64,000 bases of DNA, taken from NCBI RefSeq assembly GCF_000746845.1, contig NZ_KN050846.1, forward strand, positions 1,752,963-1,816,962, given 5' to 3'. Below the pieces are notes generated by a model. That model did no database searches. It was given only the letters and a program-made list of their open reading frames with translations, and was not told where the DNA came from. Position 1 is the first letter of the stretch. Each line of letters opens with the position of its first letter. A program made the position numbers and the translations under genes. This DNA is from Altibacter lentus (GTDB lineage: Bacteria; Bacteroidota; Bacteroidia; Flavobacteriales; Flavobacteriaceae). Shown piece after piece: positions 53,252-62,289 of the stretch.

Positions 53252-53968
53252 ATGACTTCACATGCACTAGACTTCAGTAATCTTACAGCCCTGTATATCA
53301 ATTGCACTCTTAAGCAATCCCCGCGAATGAGCCATACCAAGGGCTTAATGGATGTTAGCTTGAACATAATGAAAGAAGAGGGTGTTTCGGTCGAATACCT
53401 TAGGTTCGTGGATCACGACGTTGCGCCGGGTGTCTATTTCGATATGACTGAGCACGGCGCCGCTACCGATGCATGGCCGGAGATCTGGAAGAAAGTGGAT
53501 GCCGCAGATATTCTAATTATTGGAACGCCGATTTGGCTGGGTGAAAAATCTTCAGAAGCGTCAAAACTAATAGAACGGTTGTATGCAATGAGCAGCAAGC
53601 AAAATGACAAAGGGCAGTATTATTTCTACGGAAAAGTTGGCGGCTGTATCATTACTGGCAACGAAGATGGAATTAAGCATTGTGCCATGGGAATTTTATA
53701 TGCCTTACAACATGTGGGGTACAGCATTCCTCCGCAAGCAGATTGTGGTTGGATCGGGGAAGCCGGTCCCGGGCCTAGTTATATGGACGAAGCAAGCAAC
53801 GCCAAAAACAACGACTTCACGAATAGGAATACTACCTTCATGACCTATAATCTCCTTCATTTGGCAAAAATGCTGAAAGCGTCCGAAGGCTATCCTGCAT
53901 ACGGAAATTCCCGTGGTGACTGGGACGACGGTACCCGGTGGAATTTTGAAAATCCCGAATATCGATAA
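53252..53968 (+). CDS. flavodoxin-like NAD(P)H-dependent FMN reductase
   Basis: 238 residues from ATG 53252; the upstream open frame is not supported. The flavodoxin-like fold is visible: LYINCTLKQSPRMSHTKGLMD (strand 1 and phosphate loop), a middle segment with ADILIIGTPIWLGEKSS, and FYGKVGGCIITGNEDG. The FMN-binding pattern fits NADPH-dependent FMN reductases. Substrates can include quinones and metals. A TATCTTTA -7-like element lies at 53223-53230. Confidence 0.85.
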   Translation: MTSHALDFSNLTALYINCTLKQSPRMSHTKGLMDVSLNIMKEEGVSVEYLRFVDHDVAPGVYFDMTEHGAATDAWPEIWKKVDAADILIIGTPIWLGEKSSEASKLIERLYAMSSKQNDKGQYYFYGKVGGCIITGNEDGIKHCAMGILYALQHVGYSIPPQADCGWIGEAGPGPSYMDEASNAKNNDFTNRNTTFMTYNLLHLAKMLKASEGYPAYGNSRGDWDDGTRWNFENPEYR

Positions 53969-54077
53969 TAGCTTCAGGTTTCGCCTCTTAAAATATTTTA
54001 AAAGAAATTAACCTATTGAAGTAGCACAAACCCTCTTATTTTTAGTAGTTTCGTGAAAATTACACCTACATCTCATC

Positions 54078-55046
54078 ATGGGTTCATTCATCCGAAATAT
54101 TGTTGTTCGACTTACAAATTTCCGTTTAAAAAACAGAACGGAAGCATTAACGGGTGTATTGCTCGAAAAAGAACTGAAAGTAACCAGGGTTGAGCTTTCC
54201 CACTTTTTCAAGGACAGCGCTATGATCCTCTTAGGAGTTATATGTGCCAGTTTTGGACTTAAAGGATTCTTGCTTCCTAACCAATTTATTGATGGGGGCG
54301 TGACAGGAATTTCACTTATCCTCACAGAGATCACGGGATATTCCCTTTCGGCCTTCTTAGTGATTGTGAACGCACCCTTTATTATTCTGGGATTCTCGAC
54401 CATAGGAAGACAATTTGCAGTACGCAGCCTCTTTGCCATAGCGATATTGGCAATATCGGTGCATTTTATTGAAGCGCCAACCGTTACAGACGACAAGTTA
54501 TTGATTGCGGTCTTTGGTGGATTCTTTCTGGGTGCGGGAATCGGGCTGGCCATTCGAGGGGGTGCAGTAATCGATGGCACCGAGGTATTGGCAATCTTTA
54601 TTAGCAAAAAGACCGCGCTTACCATTGGCGACGTTATCCTGCTCTTCAATGTACTTATCTTTAGTGTGGGCGCCTATATCTTTTCCGTAGAAATAGCGCT
54701 GTATGCAATGCTTACCTATCTCGCGGCGTCAAAGACGGTAGATTTTGTGGTTTCGGGGATCGAAGAGTATGTAGGGGTGACCATCATCTCAGACTTCAGC
54801 GAAGAAATAAGACTGGCGGTTATCGAAAAAATGGGACGGGGCTGCACCATCTATTCAGGGAAAAGAGGGTACGGAAAAAGAGGGGACAGACTGCAAGAAA
54901 CTGATATTATTTACACTTTGATCACCCGTTTAGAACTTGCAAAGTTACAAACCGAGGTAGACAAGATCGACAAGAACGCCTTTATTGTAATGCATAGTAT
55001 AAAGGATGCAAAAGGCGGAATGATCAAGAAACGCCCCATGAAATAA
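54078..55046 (+). CDS. YitT-family membrane protein with DUF2179 domain
   Basis: 322 residues. An N-terminal basic cytoplasmic part of about 45 residues precedes five to six membrane helices (from FKDSAMILLGVICASFGLKGFLL, with GGVTGISLILTEITGYS), and the last 80 residues form a cytoplasmic DUF2179 domain (GRGCTIYSGKRGYGKRGD and YTLITRLELAKLQ). The function of the family is unknown; some members sense or move small ions or metabolites. It starts 110 bp after the reductase and is followed by DUF1206. Confidence 0.88.
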   Translation: MGSFIRNIVVRLTNFRLKNRTEALTGVLLEKELKVTRVELSHFFKDSAMILLGVICASFGLKGFLLPNQFIDGGVTGISLILTEITGYSLSAFLVIVNAPFIILGFSTIGRQFAVRSLFAIAILAISVHFIEAPTVTDDKLLIAVFGGFFLGAGIGLAIRGGAVIDGTEVLAIFISKKTALTIGDVILLFNVLIFSVGAYIFSVEIALYAMLTYLAASKTVDFVVSGIEEYVGVTIISDFSEEIRLAVIEKMGRGCTIYSGKRGYGKRGDRLQETDIIYTLITRLELAKLQTEVDKIDKNAFIVMHSIKDAKGGMIKKRPMK

Positions 55047-55142
55047 CGGAAGAACAATTTTCTTCTCACTTCTTTTATGATTTCCTTCTGACACCGCCAC
55101 TTGATATTTTTATATCTTACTGAAGTAATCATTCAATCAAAC

Positions 55143-55913
55143 ATGTCTAATAAAAAAAGAAACTTCGCGCGTTTCGGGGTTGCCACCAAAGGGGTGGTTT
55201 ACTTACTCATTGGAAGTCTTACGGCACTCGCAGCTTTTAATTTAGGGGGTCAAAAAGCGAATAGTGGCAATGTATTGGATTTTATTTCAAGACAGGTATT
55301 TGGACAGGTCCTTTTGGGCGCGATCGCCGCTGGTCTAATCGGTTATGTGTTTTGGCGATGGTATCAAGCATTTACCTCCTTCGAACAGGAATCAAGTGCC
55401 TCTAAGGCTGTTGTAAAAAGGATCGCCTATTTTGGGAGCGGGTTATTTTATGGGCTGCTGGCTATAAGTGCTATAAAACGGGTTATAGGTGCAGGCAGCG
55501 ACGGCAAATCTATCGTGGCCTCACTTCTAAGTTCTGCGTATGCTACTACTCTTTTAATTGTCATTGGCGTTATTGTACTCATTAAATCTCTTTATGAGTT
55601 CTATAAAGCCTATTCGGGAAAATTCAGGGAACACGTGGACGAGAGTGACCTTAAGGAAAAGGCTAAAAAAATGGTAATAAATGTTGGCAAAATAGGGCAT
55701 ACCGCACGCGGCATCGTATCGGGTATCATGGCCTATCTATTCTTTAGAGCGGCATACCAGGGCAGTAAGTCTGATGTAGGAAAAGTAGACGTGTTCAATT
55801 TCCTTCAGGATACCTTCGGACAAACTATTATGGGCATCATTGCAGTGGGGCTAATAGTCTATGGAGTCTTTATGTTGATCACGTCCAAATACAGTAGTTT
55901 GAACGTAAACTAA
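55143..55913 (+). CDS. DUF1206 membrane protein
   Basis: 256 residues from ATG 55143. The protein has three related units of two hydrophobic helices, each beginning with an ARFG or GHTARGI-like segment: NFARFGVATKGVVYLLIGSLT, then KRIAYFGSGLFYGLLAI and KIGHTARGIVSGIMAY. DUF1206 proteins are six-helix membrane proteins of unknown function. The end overlaps the convergent olsF gene by 4 bp. Confidence 0.88.
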   Translation: MSNKKRNFARFGVATKGVVYLLIGSLTALAAFNLGGQKANSGNVLDFISRQVFGQVLLGAIAAGLIGYVFWRWYQAFTSFEQESSASKAVVKRIAYFGSGLFYGLLAISAIKRVIGAGSDGKSIVASLLSSAYATTLLIVIGVIVLIKSLYEFYKAYSGKFREHVDESDLKEKAKKMVINVGKIGHTARGIVSGIMAYLFFRAAYQGSKSDVGKVDVFNFLQDTFGQTIMGIIAVGLIVYGVFMLITSKYSSLNVN

Positions 55914-57730
55914 TCGGCTACTTCATCTTTTTGCCCATTGGCAAATCGTTGCTCCAACTCAGCTTGAAATTCTTCCATCACAGGTTTCACAGTACTTTCG
56001 GGTAGATCTGCTATACGTATATACATCAACCCGTCTACTGCATTGTTAAAAAGCGGATCCACATTAAAGGCAACTACCTTTGCATTTTGTTTGATGTATT
56101 TTTTAATAAGTACCGGCAAACGCAAGCTTCCGGGTTCTACCTCATCGATTATCTTATCGAACTTATTAAGATCGGCCTCACTTTCGTCAAAAATAAAATC
56201 CTTATCCGCATCCTTCAATTTAACTTTAAACTCTTTTTTCGGATTGATGTATTGAGCGACATACGGGTCGTAATAATTAGATTTCATAAATTCGATCATC
56301 AACGATTTCGAAAATTCAGAAAATTTATTACTAATACTCACTCCTCCAATAAGGTAGCGATGTTCCGGATAACGCAAAGTAGTATGTACAATGCCCTTCC
56401 AAAGCAGGAATAAAGGCATGGGCCGCTGCTGATAGTCTTTAATGATGAACGCGCGCCCCATTTCAATGGACTTGCTCATCATAGGATAAAGCTCGGGTTC
56501 AAAACGAAACAGATCCTGCAAGTAGAATCCATCGATCCCAAAACGCGGAAAGATCTGCGATCCCAATCCCATACGATAGGCTCCGGCAAGTTTTTGCGCA
56601 TCGTTGTCCCACAGGAACATGTGATGATAGTAGCTGTCGAACTTATCCAAATCTGTTGCGTTGTTCGTGCCCTCTCCTACCTCTCTAAATGTGATCTCGC
56701 GTAAACGCCCGATTTCTTGAATGATACTGGGGATACGATCGGCCTGCGCTAGGAACACCTCGTAGTTCTTACTAATAAGCAAACGCTTATCATCGGCACG
56801 AAGGGCAGCAATCTCGCTTTCCATCTTCTCTACCGAGATGGCACCGGCAATCTTTTTGGGAGGTTTAGGGAACTTTAAATTCTTTGGAAGTGTATCCAAT
56901 AATTTTTTCTTCTGAAAAGGATTCGCGAGAACATAGGTCTTTTTCCGAAGAAATTCTGTGAATGCATCCAGCGATTCATGCTCTCTTTGGTCCTCTAACC
57001 CAATGGGGTTTCCAATACGTACCTTGATCACACGTTCCTTCTGCGTGAGCAATTCCGAAGGTAATTTAGCGGTACGCAACGTATCGCTGAGTTTCGCCAA
57101 TCTATAGAAGAATTTACTGTTTTTAGCGTGAAAATAAATGGGTACAATGGGCACTTCAGCCTTTTTCACCAGCTTCATGGCGGCTACCTCCCAGGGACGG
57201 TCCACCACCAATTTACCATCGCGATAGGTAGAGACTTCACCGGCCGGAAAAATTCCCAAGGGATGCCCTTCGCGCAGGTGTGTTAGGGAGGCTTTAAAAC
57301 CCATCACGCTGCTTTTGGCGTCCTTGCGCTCTTCAAAAGGATTTACAGGCATGACGTACGGCTTTAACGGCTCGATTCGATGTAGTAAAAAATTGGCAAT
57401 GATCTTGAAGTCCGGACGGTGTTCCAGTAGCAATTTCAGCAGTAAAATACCATCGATACCTCCTAGTGGATGATTGGATATGGTAATAAAGGCTCCTGTC
57501 TTAGGTAACCGTTTCAGGTCTTCTTCGGGGATCTCAAAATTGATCTCGAATTCGTCTAAGAGTGCATTGATAAATTCAAGGTCGCTCAAATGCTTATTCC
57601 TATCATAGATTTTGTTCATGGTAGAAATATTGAGCAGCTTCATTAACACCCAGCCCATGGAAGTGCCTAAAAAGCCGAATTTATCGACATTGATAGCTTT
57701 CGCTACTTCTTTGGCATTGACTAATCCCAT
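55910..57730 (-). CDS. olsF: OlsF-like bifunctional ornithine-lipid synthase (PlsC-GNAT fusion)
   Basis: 606 residues. The N-terminal 290 residues form a PlsC-type acyltransferase: ITISNHPLGGIDGILL (about 94-109, His and Asp of the active site) and FPAGEVSTYRDGK (about 160-172) with VPIVPIYF. The C-terminal half is an OlsB-type GNAT fold with FREVGEGTNNATDLDKFD and a later DLFRFEP. OlsF proteins make ornithine lipids: the C-terminal domain N-acylates ornithine and the N-terminal domain adds the second acyl chain. The ornithine specificity is inferred from the fusion; glycine- or other amino-acid lipids are possible. It is convergent with DUF1206. Confidence 0.85.
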   Translation of the reverse strand: MGLVNAKEVAKAINVDKFGFLGTSMGWVLMKLLNISTMNKIYDRNKHLSDLEFINALLDEFEINFEIPEEDLKRLPKTGAFITISNHPLGGIDGILLLKLLLEHRPDFKIIANFLLHRIEPLKPYVMPVNPFEERKDAKSSVMGFKASLTHLREGHPLGIFPAGEVSTYRDGKLVVDRPWEVAAMKLVKKAEVPIVPIYFHAKNSKFFYRLAKLSDTLRTAKLPSELLTQKERVIKVRIGNPIGLEDQREHESLDAFTEFLRKKTYVLANPFQKKKLLDTLPKNLKFPKPPKKIAGAISVEKMESEIAALRADDKRLLISKNYEVFLAQADRIPSIIQEIGRLREITFREVGEGTNNATDLDKFDSYYHHMFLWDNDAQKLAGAYRMGLGSQIFPRFGIDGFYLQDLFRFEPELYPMMSKSIEMGRAFIIKDYQQRPMPLFLLWKGIVHTTLRYPEHRYLIGGVSISNKFSEFSKSLMIEFMKSNYYDPYVAQYINPKKEFKVKLKDADKDFIFDESEADLNKFDKIIDEVEPGSLRLPVLIKKYIKQNAKVVAFNVDPLFNNAVDGLMYIRIADLPESTVKPVMEEFQAELEQRFANGQKDEVAD

Positions 57731-57780
57731 GGAGGTTGTTTTGGTTGTTACGAGTCACAAATATAGCGAAACAATCTGTA

Positions 57781-59037
57781 CTATTCTTTTACGACCAACT
57801 GCACCGTTTCACGGCTTTCTTGTTTTAAAAGAACCGTTTTATTTTCAACAAGGGATTCGATTTCTGAAGGTCTTGAGTGCCGCACCGTATACAGGGTAAC
57901 TCCCTCGTTCCATTTTACTTTGAAGTTCGACCGAAGCTTTGCCAGCAGCGGCTCAAGCGTGTCGTATTTATTATCGACACATACCGAAAAGCTAATGGCA
58001 GAGTTTTGTATGAGCTCTACCTTCATTTTATATTCGTGCAACCATTTAAAGACATCGCCAATGTGATTCTCCATCATAAAACTAAAATCCAAGGACGACA
58101 GTGAAATGAGTACTTGGTTCTTTTTTAAGATAAAACAGGATGTTTCAGGGTCCAGAGCCACTCCTTTGCCCACACAGGTTCCGGGGTCCAGCGGACTTAC
58201 AAACGATTTTACATACAACGGAATTTCCTTGCGCTGTAATGGCTGAAGTGTTTTAGGGTGGATCACAGATGCTCCGTAAAAAGCCAATTCGATGGCCTCC
58301 CGATAGGAAATGTGGTGTAACAAGGTTGTGTTTGTAAAAAACCTTGGGTCTGCATTTAAGACACCGGCGACGTCCTTCCAAATTGTAACCGACGTAGCAT
58401 TGAGGCAATAGGCAAAGATTGCAGCAGTATAATCACTCCCCTCTCTTCCCAGCGTAGTTGTGAAGTTGTTGGTGTTCTCAGCGCCAAGAAATCCTTGAGT
58501 GATCGTAATTCCTTTTTTAGACACCTTACTGCCAATACGTTCTTGGGTCGCTTCCCAATTCACATTCGCATCACGGTAATTGGCATCGGTTGCAATGCAG
58601 CTTCGTACATCCAGCAAAGTGTTTTTAATGCCTGCTTCGGAAAGATATGCCGAAACGATCGCGGTAGAGACCAACTCGCCATAGGACACAACTTGATCGT
58701 AGACAAAAGCATGGTTCTTGGATTTGGTACGCTTCAGAAAACCCTTCAATTCTTTAAAAAGTTCTTTTACATCTGCGAATACTTCCGAAGCGCTCGCAGG
58801 AAATAATCCCTGTAAGATTTCAAAGTGGTACTCATACACGCTTATAACAGCAGCTTCAATTTCCGAAGGATTTGAAAAATAGTGAGAAACCACTGTTTCC
58901 AGTGCGTTCGTGGTCTTCCCCATCGCCGACACCACAACCAAAAGATCCTTCTCCCCGGTTATGTTGATTACGTTTACAAGATTTTTAACCCCTTCGGCAT
59001 CCTTGACCGATGCCCCTCCAAATTTGAATACTTTCAT
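57781..59037 (-). CDS. lysC: aspartate kinase
   Basis: 418 residues, monofunctional form. Landmarks are MKVFKFGGASVKDAEGVKNL at the start, TTLGREGSDYTAAIF with the catalytic region, and LDPETSCFILKKNQVLISLS before a regulatory ACT-like part (to about 400). It phosphorylates aspartate, the first step towards lysine, threonine and methionine. The ACT-like end suggests feedback inhibition. The gene lies 50 bp from olsF on the same strand and downstream of a GNAT gene. Confidence 0.93.
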   Translation of the reverse strand: MKVFKFGGASVKDAEGVKNLVNVINITGEKDLLVVVSAMGKTTNALETVVSHYFSNPSEIEAAVISVYEYHFEILQGLFPASASEVFADVKELFKELKGFLKRTKSKNHAFVYDQVVSYGELVSTAIVSAYLSEAGIKNTLLDVRSCIATDANYRDANVNWEATQERIGSKVSKKGITITQGFLGAENTNNFTTTLGREGSDYTAAIFAYCLNATSVTIWKDVAGVLNADPRFFTNTTLLHHISYREAIELAFYGASVIHPKTLQPLQRKEIPLYVKSFVSPLDPGTCVGKGVALDPETSCFILKKNQVLISLSSLDFSFMMENHIGDVFKWLHEYKMKVELIQNSAISFSVCVDNKYDTLEPLLAKLRSNFKVKWNEGVTLYTVRHSRPSEIESLVENKTVLLKQESRETVQLVVKE

Positions 59038-59065
59038 TTATTATCGTTCCTGTCTATAACTACTA

Positions 59066-59542
59066 TTATGTATTTAAAAAATTGGTAAGCCCTTGTTCAT
59101 CCATGTGTACCACATGCCAATCCCGCAACACATTTGCGCCACTACGTTCATAGAACTTAATGGCTCCTTCATTCCATCCCAGGACCTCCCATTGCACTCT
59201 TTTACATCCCAGAGAGTGTCCGTATTCAAGCACCGCAGCATAGAGTTTTTCCCCCACTCCCTTCCCTCGCATGGCGTTGGTCACGATAAGGTCTTCTAAA
59301 TGCAGTACGCGTCCCTTCCATGTAGAAAACCGAAAATAGACCAGTGCCATTCCTACGATCTTTGTATCAACTTCCGCCACAAAACAACGAAAGAGAGGTT
59401 CGGCTTCAAAGCCGGCCTTTTCAAGATCTGCTACAGTAACATCCACCGCATCCGGTTCCTTCTCGAAAACGGCTAGTTCTACAATGAGTTCACGCACCTT
59501 GGACATGTCCGCTTTCTTGGCATTTCGAATAGTTATCTGCAT
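59066..59542 (-). CDS. GNAT N-acetyltransferase
   Basis: 158 residues from ATG 59542; the open frame extends upstream over the promoter region. A standard GNAT domain opens MQITIRNAKKADMSKVREL and has ALVYFRFSTWKGRVLHLEDLIV and MRGKGVGEKLYAAVLEYGHS with the Ac-CoA loop. The shape is like spermidine/diamine N-acetyltransferase relatives, but the substrate is not known. It is upstream of lysC on the same strand and divergent from fbp, with which it shares a symmetrical promoter region. Confidence 0.88.
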   Translation of the reverse strand: MQITIRNAKKADMSKVRELIVELAVFEKEPDAVDVTVADLEKAGFEAEPLFRCFVAEVDTKIVGMALVYFRFSTWKGRVLHLEDLIVTNAMRGKGVGEKLYAAVLEYGHSLGCKRVQWEVLGWNEGAIKFYERSGANVLRDWHVVHMDEQGLTNFLNT

Positions 59543-59560
59543 ACGCCTTGTTTTGAGGCA

Positions 59561-59598
59561 CAAATATCGGTTCAATTTCTTAAAAAACCCGATATTTG
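59561..59598. promoter_or_regulatory. divergent, mirror-image -7 elements for the GNAT gene and fbp
   Basis: CAAATATCGG (59561-59570) and CCGATATTTG (59589-59598) are exact reverse complements, 18 bp apart. Each contains GATATTTG, one base from TAnnTTTG, pointing outwards to the GNAT gene and fbp. The symmetry could also make a regulator site. Confidence 0.55.
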
Positions 59599-59628
59599 CA
59601 GCAAATTCACATTCCATTAACCTTCATC

Positions 59629-60639
59629 ATGGCAAAACAAAATCAGACCCTAGGCGAATTTATCATTGAGAACCAAAGCGAGTTTAGGTACTCTTCGGGG
59701 GAACTTTCGCGCCTCATCAATTCCATTAGGTTAGCTGCCAAGGTCGTAAACCATGAAGTGAATAAAGCCGGACTAGTGGATATTCTGGGGGCGGCCGGAG
59801 ACACCAACATACAAGGTGAAGATCAGCAAAAACTAGACGTTTACGCTAACGAGATCTTTATAAAAACCCTAACCAATCGCGAGATCGTTTGCGGAATTGC
59901 CAGTGAAGAAGAAGACGATTTTATTACTATCCAAGGGCGTAATAAGAAGAATGACAATAAATACGTCGTGTTAATAGATCCGCTGGACGGCTCATCCAAT
60001 ATTGATGTGAATGTATCTGTCGGGACCATATTTTCCATTTACAGAAGGATCACCCCGGAAGGAACGCCGGTTACCCTGGAAGATTTTTTACAAACCGGAA
60101 ACAGACAGGTGGCAGCGGGCTATATTGTTTATGGGACCTCAACAATGATTGTTTATACCACCGGACATGGTGTAAACGGATTTACCTTGAATCCCGCTAT
60201 TGGAACCTACTACCTTTCACATCCCAACATGAAATTTCCTGAAACCGGTTCCATTTATTCGGTGAACGAAGGAAATTACATCCATTTTCCGCAGGGAGTG
60301 AAAGATTATATCAAGTACTGCCAGAAGGAAGAAGAAGACCGCCCCTATACATCACGCTATATTGGCTCTCTGGTCTCAGACTTTCACCGAAACATGATCA
60401 AAGGAGGTATTTATATCTATCCCAATACATCCAAGAACCCCGACGGGAAACTACGCTTACTTTACGAGTGCAACCCTATGGCGTATATTGCCGAGCAAGC
60501 AGGAGGAAAGGCTAGTAACGGCTATGAGCGCATCTTGGATATTCAACCCACTACCTTGCACCAACGCGTGCCTTTCTTCTGCGGAAGCAAAAAAATGGTT
60601 GAGAAAGCCGAAGAGTTCATGCAGCAAAGCAGTAACTAA
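59629..60639 (+). CDS. fbp: fructose-1,6-bisphosphatase, class I
   Basis: 336 residues from ATG 59629; a TTG at 59596 overlaps the -7 element and is rejected. The metal-site motif is [26 protein letters not shown] (about 112-137, quoted in part), and the substrate region includes [32 protein letters not shown] and [17 protein letters not shown]. It makes fructose 6-phosphate in gluconeogenesis. The gene is alone, with a promoter mirrored against the GNAT gene. Confidence 0.97.
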   Translation: MAKQNQTLGEFIIENQSEFRYSSGELSRLINSIRLAAKVVNHEVNKAGLVDILGAAGDTNIQGEDQQKLDVYANEIFIKTLTNREIVCGIASEEEDDFITIQGRNKKNDNKYVVLIDPLDGSSNIDVNVSVGTIFSIYRRITPEGTPVTLEDFLQTGNRQVAAGYIVYGTSTMIVYTTGHGVNGFTLNPAIGTYYLSHPNMKFPETGSIYSVNEGNYIHFPQGVKDYIKYCQKEEEDRPYTSRYIGSLVSDFHRNMIKGGIYIYPNTSKNPDGKLRLLYECNPMAYIAEQAGGKASNGYERILDIQPTTLHQRVPFFCGSKKMVEKAEEFMQQSSN

Positions 60640-60665
60640 ACTTCGTACCTGTTAAACGTTGGACT

Positions 60666-61097
60666 TTACTTCTTTTTTTTATTGAGAAGGTATCGGTAGT
60701 CTTCAAAATCCAAACCTCCTTGATAGATTTCAATGGAACGCTTGATGAGTGTTTGTGCCAATTCGGTAGAATAACCAAGGCCAATAGCATACCGTTCGAT
60801 TAAAAAACGTTCGTGATCATCGATCTCATGGTCTGCAAAGATCATTTCAAACAGATCATGCATACGCTCCAATCGTTTATCGGCAGAGTTTGGCGGATTG
60901 ATAGGATATTTTTGAGGGTTCTTTAATACTTCAAGATACTCCGATTCCCGAATGTCCAATTTTCTGGCAAATCGCTTTAACAATCTTTCTTCCTCAGGAT
61001 TTAATGCACCGTTAATAGCCGCAATATTTGCAATAGAGGCAAAATGACCCAAGTTTCTCGCGTGTTCTCCGCTTTCAAATAGATCTGTAAATGACAT
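60666..61097 (-). CDS. TerB-like (DUF533/TerB) protein
   Basis: 143 residues, all helical. The core (ANIAAINGALNPEEERLLKRFARKLDIRE, quoted in part) and MIFADHEIDDHERFLIERYAIGLG match the TerB/DjlA-like metal-binding helical bundle, with acidic residues in the order expected for this fold. TerB proteins are linked to tellurite resistance and to membrane-stress complexes, although many homologues are of unknown role. No other ter genes are nearby. It is convergent with fbp. Confidence 0.85.
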   Translation of the reverse strand: MSFTDLFESGEHARNLGHFASIANIAAINGALNPEEERLLKRFARKLDIRESEYLEVLKNPQKYPINPPNSADKRLERMHDLFEMIFADHEIDDHERFLIERYAIGLGYSTELAQTLIKRSIEIYQGGLDFEDYRYLLNKKKK

Positions 61098-61260
61098 AGT
61101 AGAATTTTATACCACAAATATAGAACTTTTGCCAGCCTTGCGTATGATTCCTATCATATTTTGTTCATTTTTTTAAGCGAGTATGGACGCTAAACTTTTC
61201 TTAATTCTGAAATAAATACAACGCAAAATGGTAATTTTAAACTGCTACTGAAAAGAATCC

Positions 61261-62289
61261 ATGACCGCACCACTACTCGTCTTTAATGCTAACGGAATCT
61301 ATTGCCAGCGAGCCGATGTTTATATCGATGCGTGGCGTCCCGTAAAGAAATGCATCGTCACACACGGGCATGCAGACCACAGCCGCTGGGGACATCAACA
61401 GTATATTACACACGCCAACAATGTTCCAATTATTAAACATCGTTTGGGCGCTATCTCCGTCACCGGCAAACAGTGGAACGAGACCTTTGTGATCAACGGT
61501 GTTAAATTTTCACTGCACCCCGCCGGGCACATTGTGGCATCGTCGCAAGTTCGTGTGGAATACAAGGGCGAGATTTGGGTCTTTACAGGCGATTTCAAGA
61601 CCGAAGACGATGGTTTGGCAGAAGCATTCGAACCGGTAAAATGCCATACCTTTATTACCGAATGCACCTTCGGGCTACCCGCTTTTAGCTGGGAGCCACA
61701 AGCGCAAGTGTTTGACGATATCAATTCCTGGTGGGCCGAAAACAAAGCCGAAGGAAAGACCTCTGTGTTGTTTGGTTATAGCTTAGGGAAAGCACAGCGA
61801 CTACTCAAACATCTGGACACTTCTATTGGAGCGATCTACACCCATGGTGCCGTGGAAAATATGACCAACGTTCTTCGTTCGCTCTATACCTTTCCGAAGA
61901 CCATAAAAGTAGGCAGTGATACAACAAAAGAAGAACTTCGAGGGAATATGGTGATCGCTCCTCCCAGCGCACATGGAAGTACATGGATTAGGAAGATGGT
62001 CCCGTACGAGACTGCCTCGGCAAGCGGGTGGATGACCTTTCGGGGGGCCCGCCGAAGACGTGCCGTCGATCGCGGTTTTGTGCTGAGTGATCATGCCGAT
62101 TGGGAAGGACTTTTAGAAACGATCAAGGCAACAGGCTGCGAAAAAGTGATCGCCACGCATGGCTATACCGATATCTTTGCGCGTTATCTTCGTGAAGAAA
62201 TGGGACTGGACGCTCGAACAGAAAAAACACAATATGAAGAGGAGGGTGCCGAAGTGGGAACTAAACAAGAAACGGAGGTGGATTCGTGA
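61261..62289 (+). CDS. ligase-associated MBL-fold DNA exonuclease
   Basis: 342 residues of the metallo-beta-lactamase/beta-CASP fold. The metal motif is THGHADHSRWG (about 40-50), HPAGHIVASSQ and FTGDFKTEDDG follow, and the end has LSDHADWEGLLETIKATG. This family of repair exonucleases accompanies an ATP-dependent ligase and a DEXH helicase in a conserved cluster. It probably trims 3' ends in that repair pathway. It overlaps the ligase gene by 4 bp. Confidence 0.92.
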   Translation: MTAPLLVFNANGIYCQRADVYIDAWRPVKKCIVTHGHADHSRWGHQQYITHANNVPIIKHRLGAISVTGKQWNETFVINGVKFSLHPAGHIVASSQVRVEYKGEIWVFTGDFKTEDDGLAEAFEPVKCHTFITECTFGLPAFSWEPQAQVFDDINSWWAENKAEGKTSVLFGYSLGKAQRLLKHLDTSIGAIYTHGAVENMTNVLRSLYTFPKTIKVGSDTTKEELRGNMVIAPPSAHGSTWIRKMVPYETASASGWMTFRGARRRRAVDRGFVLSDHADWEGLLETIKATGCEKVIATHGYTDIFARYLREEMGLDARTEKTQYEEEGAEVGTKQETEVDS

